DNA of 38,884 nucleotides from an uncultured Bacteroidales bacterium (GTDB lineage: Bacteria; Bacteroidota; Bacteroidia; Bacteroidales; Bacteroidaceae). Location: the NCBI GenBank assembly GCA_902768125.1, contig CACXKA010000019.1:1-38884 (forward strand), in the 5' to 3' direction. Numbering within the stretch: position 1 is the stretch's first letter; each line of letters begins with the position of its first letter. Below the pieces are notes generated by a model. It was not told the DNA's origin, ran no database searches, and saw only the letters and a list, made by a program, of their open reading frames with translations. Shown here in pieces: positions 36,379 to 38,884 of the stretch. Both the position numbers and the translations under genes were made by a program.

Positions 36379-37785
36379 TTATTTCTCTTTCTTCTTGTTA
36401 GGCTTGTCAAATTCTTCCCATGCCTCATAGCTACCCTGCTGATGCATGGTGCCGGATATGTAGTTCCTCAACTCCTTCTTGGTGAGTTTGGGCTTCTGGG
36501 CGTATGTGACCTTGCCGTTCTTCCAACTCTTGACGACGGGCCATTCGGCCGGCAGCCAGAAATCGCCGGTGGTGTCGAGCACCAGAATGTGGAACTCGTC
36601 GCGGGTACGGTGCAGGATGATGGAGGATTCTTCATAGACAGGCGTCCTTTGGTCGGCAGTGAAATAAGTATCCATTTTGGTGTAATACATGTCACCTGTA
36701 ATCGGTGTGTCAGGGGTGAATCTGTAATTCAGATGCGGATGCCTGTCGAGATATTGCCAGATGCACTGCTCCAGCTGATGAAGCACGGCATCCATCTGTT
36801 CTTTCGACTTGATGGTGTAGATGGTGCCTTTGGTTTCCGAAAACGCTGGTTCAATGTGTCTGCCCAACGACTCTGAATAAGGTTGCACCTCCTTCATGTA
36901 AATCATCTCCATCGGCGTCGTCTCCTGAGAGAAAGCCCACATGGACACTTTGGGGCAGTCCTTGTCGTGGCTGAGATAGAAGGGACGGCTTTCTATTCCC
37001 TTTTGCTTGAGGGTCGATTTGATGAGCTTCTCGAGTTCCTTTTTGTCGAGCAATTCGTGGGTATTGTCATACACGCTGTCAGGAGTGTATGTATAAGTGA
37101 AACTTCCAAATCCCTTGTGACGCCCCAGAGCCTGTCCTCCTGCGAGCGACGGCGCGTCGAGGTCGGGAGTGGAGCGATAAGAGAATGACACCAGCTCTGG
37201 AGCACTGCTGTATTCCGAGCCATGCCGACTATTCCATCTTCTCAACGTGTCTCCCTGCGGATATTCTCTCAGGGCAAGGGAATAAAACACACTGTCTGCC
37301 CCCTCATTGTGTCTCTCCCACAGGCTTTTGTTCTGCTCCTTCACGTTGTCTGCAAGCAGCTTGCAGGTGTTCGAAATCGCGTCATACACCTGCTGATACA
37401 GCAATCCCTGCTCTCTGTAGTAGTGTGTCCAAAAGAGGCTGGCAGAATCTTTCTTGGTGTCTCCCGTCAACCCCATGGGTCGATCGGGTATCTGGGTGAG
37501 GTTGCACGATATGGTTACTTCCTTGGTGTGTTTTCCTCCATAGCTGTAGGTTGTTGTCACAAAGTTCTGAGATGTGGATGGATGTACGCCCAAAAGGTTT
37601 TCCTTCTCCTTCACGAGCGAGTTGATGTATTCCACTAAGCTGTCTATCTTCAACACATTCCCCTCGCCCCTGTAGATGTCGGCAGAGGTGAGTGCCCCCA
37701 TGTTCTCTGGTGCAAGGTTGTAGCACGATGTGGCAGTTGCCACGATCAGCAAGGCGAGTGTTGCCTTCAAATGATGTCGATTCAT
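36379..37785 (-). CDS. Lipoprotein of unknown function in a BlaI/M56 operon
   Basis: A 468-residue protein with signal peptide and lipobox ATATSCYNLAP. No known domain was recognised. It has a predicted coiled or helical segment (~40-60), a charged middle and a C-terminal part ending KKKEK. Its start overlaps the M56 stop by ATGA and its stop lies 4 bases from the barrel start, so it is translationally coupled to both. It may be the outer-membrane partner of the barrel protein, or a substrate or target of the M56 system; both are inference. Confidence 0.8.
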   Translation of the reverse strand: MNRHHLKATLALLIVATATSCYNLAPENMGALTSADIYRGEGNVLKIDSLVEYINSLVKEKENLLGVHPSTSQNFVTTTYSYGGKHTKEVTISCNLTQIPDRPMGLTGDTKKDSASLFWTHYYREQGLLYQQVYDAISNTCKLLADNVKEQNKSLWERHNEGADSVFYSLALREYPQGDTLRRWNSRHGSEYSSAPELVSFSYRSTPDLDAPSLAGGQALGRHKGFGSFTYTYTPDSVYDNTHELLDKKELEKLIKSTLKQKGIESRPFYLSHDKDCPKVSMWAFSQETTPMEMIYMKEVQPYSESLGRHIEPAFSETKGTIYTIKSKEQMDAVLHQLEQCIWQYLDRHPHLNYRFTPDTPITGDMYYTKMDTYFTADQRTPVYEESSIILHRTRDEFHILVLDTTGDFWLPAEWPVVKSWKNGKVTYAQKPKLTKKELRNYISGTMHQQGSYEAWEEFDKPNKKKEK

Positions 37786-38828
37786 AATTCTTCGCTGTTT
37801 TGATGAAATGATTGTTTATTGTTTTGATGGAGTGATTGGATAGCTTCCATATTGATGAAGCGATATTCGAGGGAGGAAAAGCTTTCCTCTACTGGCTTCT
37901 TCATCGCTGGTGTGGCAAAGGCGCTCAGCGCGACAATGATCAGGGGAAGGATATAGAGCACTTTCATTTGCATCCAGGGATTGGAAGTCTTGTGCATCAT
38001 CGCAATGCGACGTCTCACAAGGCTGTGGCTGAAGCCGTTGGCAAGGGAGATGGAACTGGTGTCGATGGCCTTGCGGATGAGCAGGTTCTGATATTGAGAA
38101 AGCCTCACTCCCTGTTGCAGCACATGATGGTCTGCCTCATATTCGTGGACATCGCGAAGGCTTGTCCCCAGCAGATAGACAAAGGGATTCCACCATTGCA
38201 CCACCTGAACAAAGGTGAGTAAGAGAATGTCGAGAGAATGGTGATGGAGAATGTGCCCCTTTTCGTGCAGGAGAATCTCATGGCGATGTTCGCTGTAATC
38301 CCTCTGGCTGATGACAATGCGATTCATCCAACTGCATGGAGCGATGTCATCGGAGTGGCAGTAGATGATGAAGCCATCCACTTGGTCTTTCCACAGACAG
38401 CCTCGACGCATCAGAAAGCCCATACGGATGAACTGCCACAAGCGGAACAAAAGAGCTGAAACCATGCCGACGATGCAGAGAATGCATAGCACAGAATACC
38501 AAGACCATGCGAAATGATGAGAAGCGGCAGGCGTCACCTTTTCGCGTATTGAAGGAGGCACCGGTGTTGTCGTTCTCGTCTGCTGTTCCACAGGTTTCTC
38601 CCACGCCACCACTTGCTGATGCACAGCATGGGTGACAAGCTGCTCCTCTTCTGCCAACGAGGGGAAATTGCACAAGGGCAAGAGTAACGACAGTCCCAGT
38701 ATCGTCAGCAACGTGAAGCGGTTAAGACGGAAGAAACTCTCCCTGCACAGCATCAGCGTGTATGGCACATAAAGCAACGACAGCACAAATGCCGATTTGA
38801 TGGAATACAGGAATAATGCGGTCATCAT
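37782..38828 (-). CDS. M56-family membrane metallopeptidase (BlaR1/MecR1-like)
   Basis: A 348-residue protein with four membrane segments (near 5-30, 35-55, 120-145 and 290-310). The zinc motif HEKGH is at 188-192 within LLHEKGHILHHHSLDILL, with further family residues in WWNPFVYLLGTSLRDVHEYE. Only about 45 residues follow the last helix, so the large penicillin-sensor domain of true BlaR1 is missing. It overlaps the BlaI stop by ATGA. It should cleave the repressor, or a partner, in response to an envelope signal, by analogy with BlaR1. Confidence 0.92.
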   Translation of the reverse strand: MMTALFLYSIKSAFVLSLLYVPYTLMLCRESFFRLNRFTLLTILGLSLLLPLCNFPSLAEEEQLVTHAVHQQVVAWEKPVEQQTRTTTPVPPSIREKVTPAASHHFAWSWYSVLCILCIVGMVSALLFRLWQFIRMGFLMRRGCLWKDQVDGFIIYCHSDDIAPCSWMNRIVISQRDYSEHRHEILLHEKGHILHHHSLDILLLTFVQVVQWWNPFVYLLGTSLRDVHEYEADHHVLQQGVRLSQYQNLLIRKAIDTSSISLANGFSHSLVRRRIAMMHKTSNPWMQMKVLYILPLIIVALSAFATPAMKKPVEESFSSLEYRFINMEAIQSLHQNNKQSFHQNSEEL

Positions 38829-38884
38829 AACGCACCTCCTTCTTCTTCCAACATTCCCAACAACTCGCGAATGTCATCAGCCGA
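38825..38884 (-). CDS. BlaI/MecI/CopY-type repressor, C-terminal fragment
   Basis: Only the last 19 codons are in the window (SADDIRELLGMLEEEGGAL), running off the right edge. The end ELLGMLEEEGG is typical of BlaI-type repressors, and the overlap with an M56 gene is their standard layout. The body of the gene, including the winged helix, is outside, so the identity rests mainly on context. Confidence 0.7.
   Translation of the reverse strand, partial: SADDIRELLGMLEEEGGAL

Overview
The window looks like chromosomal DNA of a Bacteroidales bacterium, most likely a member of the Prevotellaceae. The grounds are Bacteroidetes-type promoters (TTTG, 19 bases, TAnnTTTG) seen several times, Cys-lipoprotein signals followed by acidic residues, a TonB-linked outer-membrane barrel protein, a reverse rubrerythrin, AAA_14/DUF4143 ATPases and DUF4369 proteins. 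The family-level placement is inference. No rRNA, tRNA, CRISPR array, integrase or intact insertion sequence was seen.

Layout. 1-3.1 kb: a broken secreted MG2-type protein gene, an AAA_14 ATPase, and a truncated copy of the broken gene's 5' end. 3.1-11.6 kb: a minus-strand run with a GT-C membrane glycosyltransferase, yifB, a DUF4369 thioredoxin-fold lipoprotein, a TPR lipoprotein, a LolC/E-type permease, rbfA, an O-methyltransferase and aroQ. 11.6-15.8 kb: dusB, rubredoxin, reverse rubrerythrin, groL and groS, all minus. 15.8-23 kb is accessory in character: a second AAA_14 ATPase, a 560-base gap packed with several kinds of palindromic repeat, a Bor-like lipoprotein behind a long structured leader, bcp, a GH43 enzyme, an exported DHH-family pyrophosphatase and a novel lipoprotein. 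23-23.8 kb: an AT-rich region with about eleven DnaA-box-like 9-mers in one orientation, many at helical spacing, around a 63-residue gene; this is a candidate replication origin. 23.8-32.9 kb is housekeeping: ribD, comF-like, recX, a YitT-family protein, leuS, an FKBP, ychF and lgt. 33-38.9 kb: gene remnants, then a four-gene minus-strand operon of BlaI-type repressor (partial), M56/BlaR1-type protease, lipoprotein and outer-membrane barrel.

Four things stand out. First, the candidate oriC, with a small gene whose leader carries the phased DnaA-like boxes. Second, a roughly 350-nt leader or small RNA at 18.3-18.66 kb, with a perfect promoter, a long stem and a terminator that share one strand segment and so exclude each other. 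Third, three separate cases where a gene's 5' end (promoter and/or signal-peptide codons) is duplicated in direct orientation 1.8-3.4 kb away; one of these carries a complete bidirectional promoter. Fourth, recurring heptanucleotide tandem repeats of the TTTRRNN type at several loci, including one run inside a coding sequence.

Some predicted starts were shortened to a conserved ATG or signal peptide where a longer open frame began at a rare codon or had no supporting N-terminus; each entry says so.
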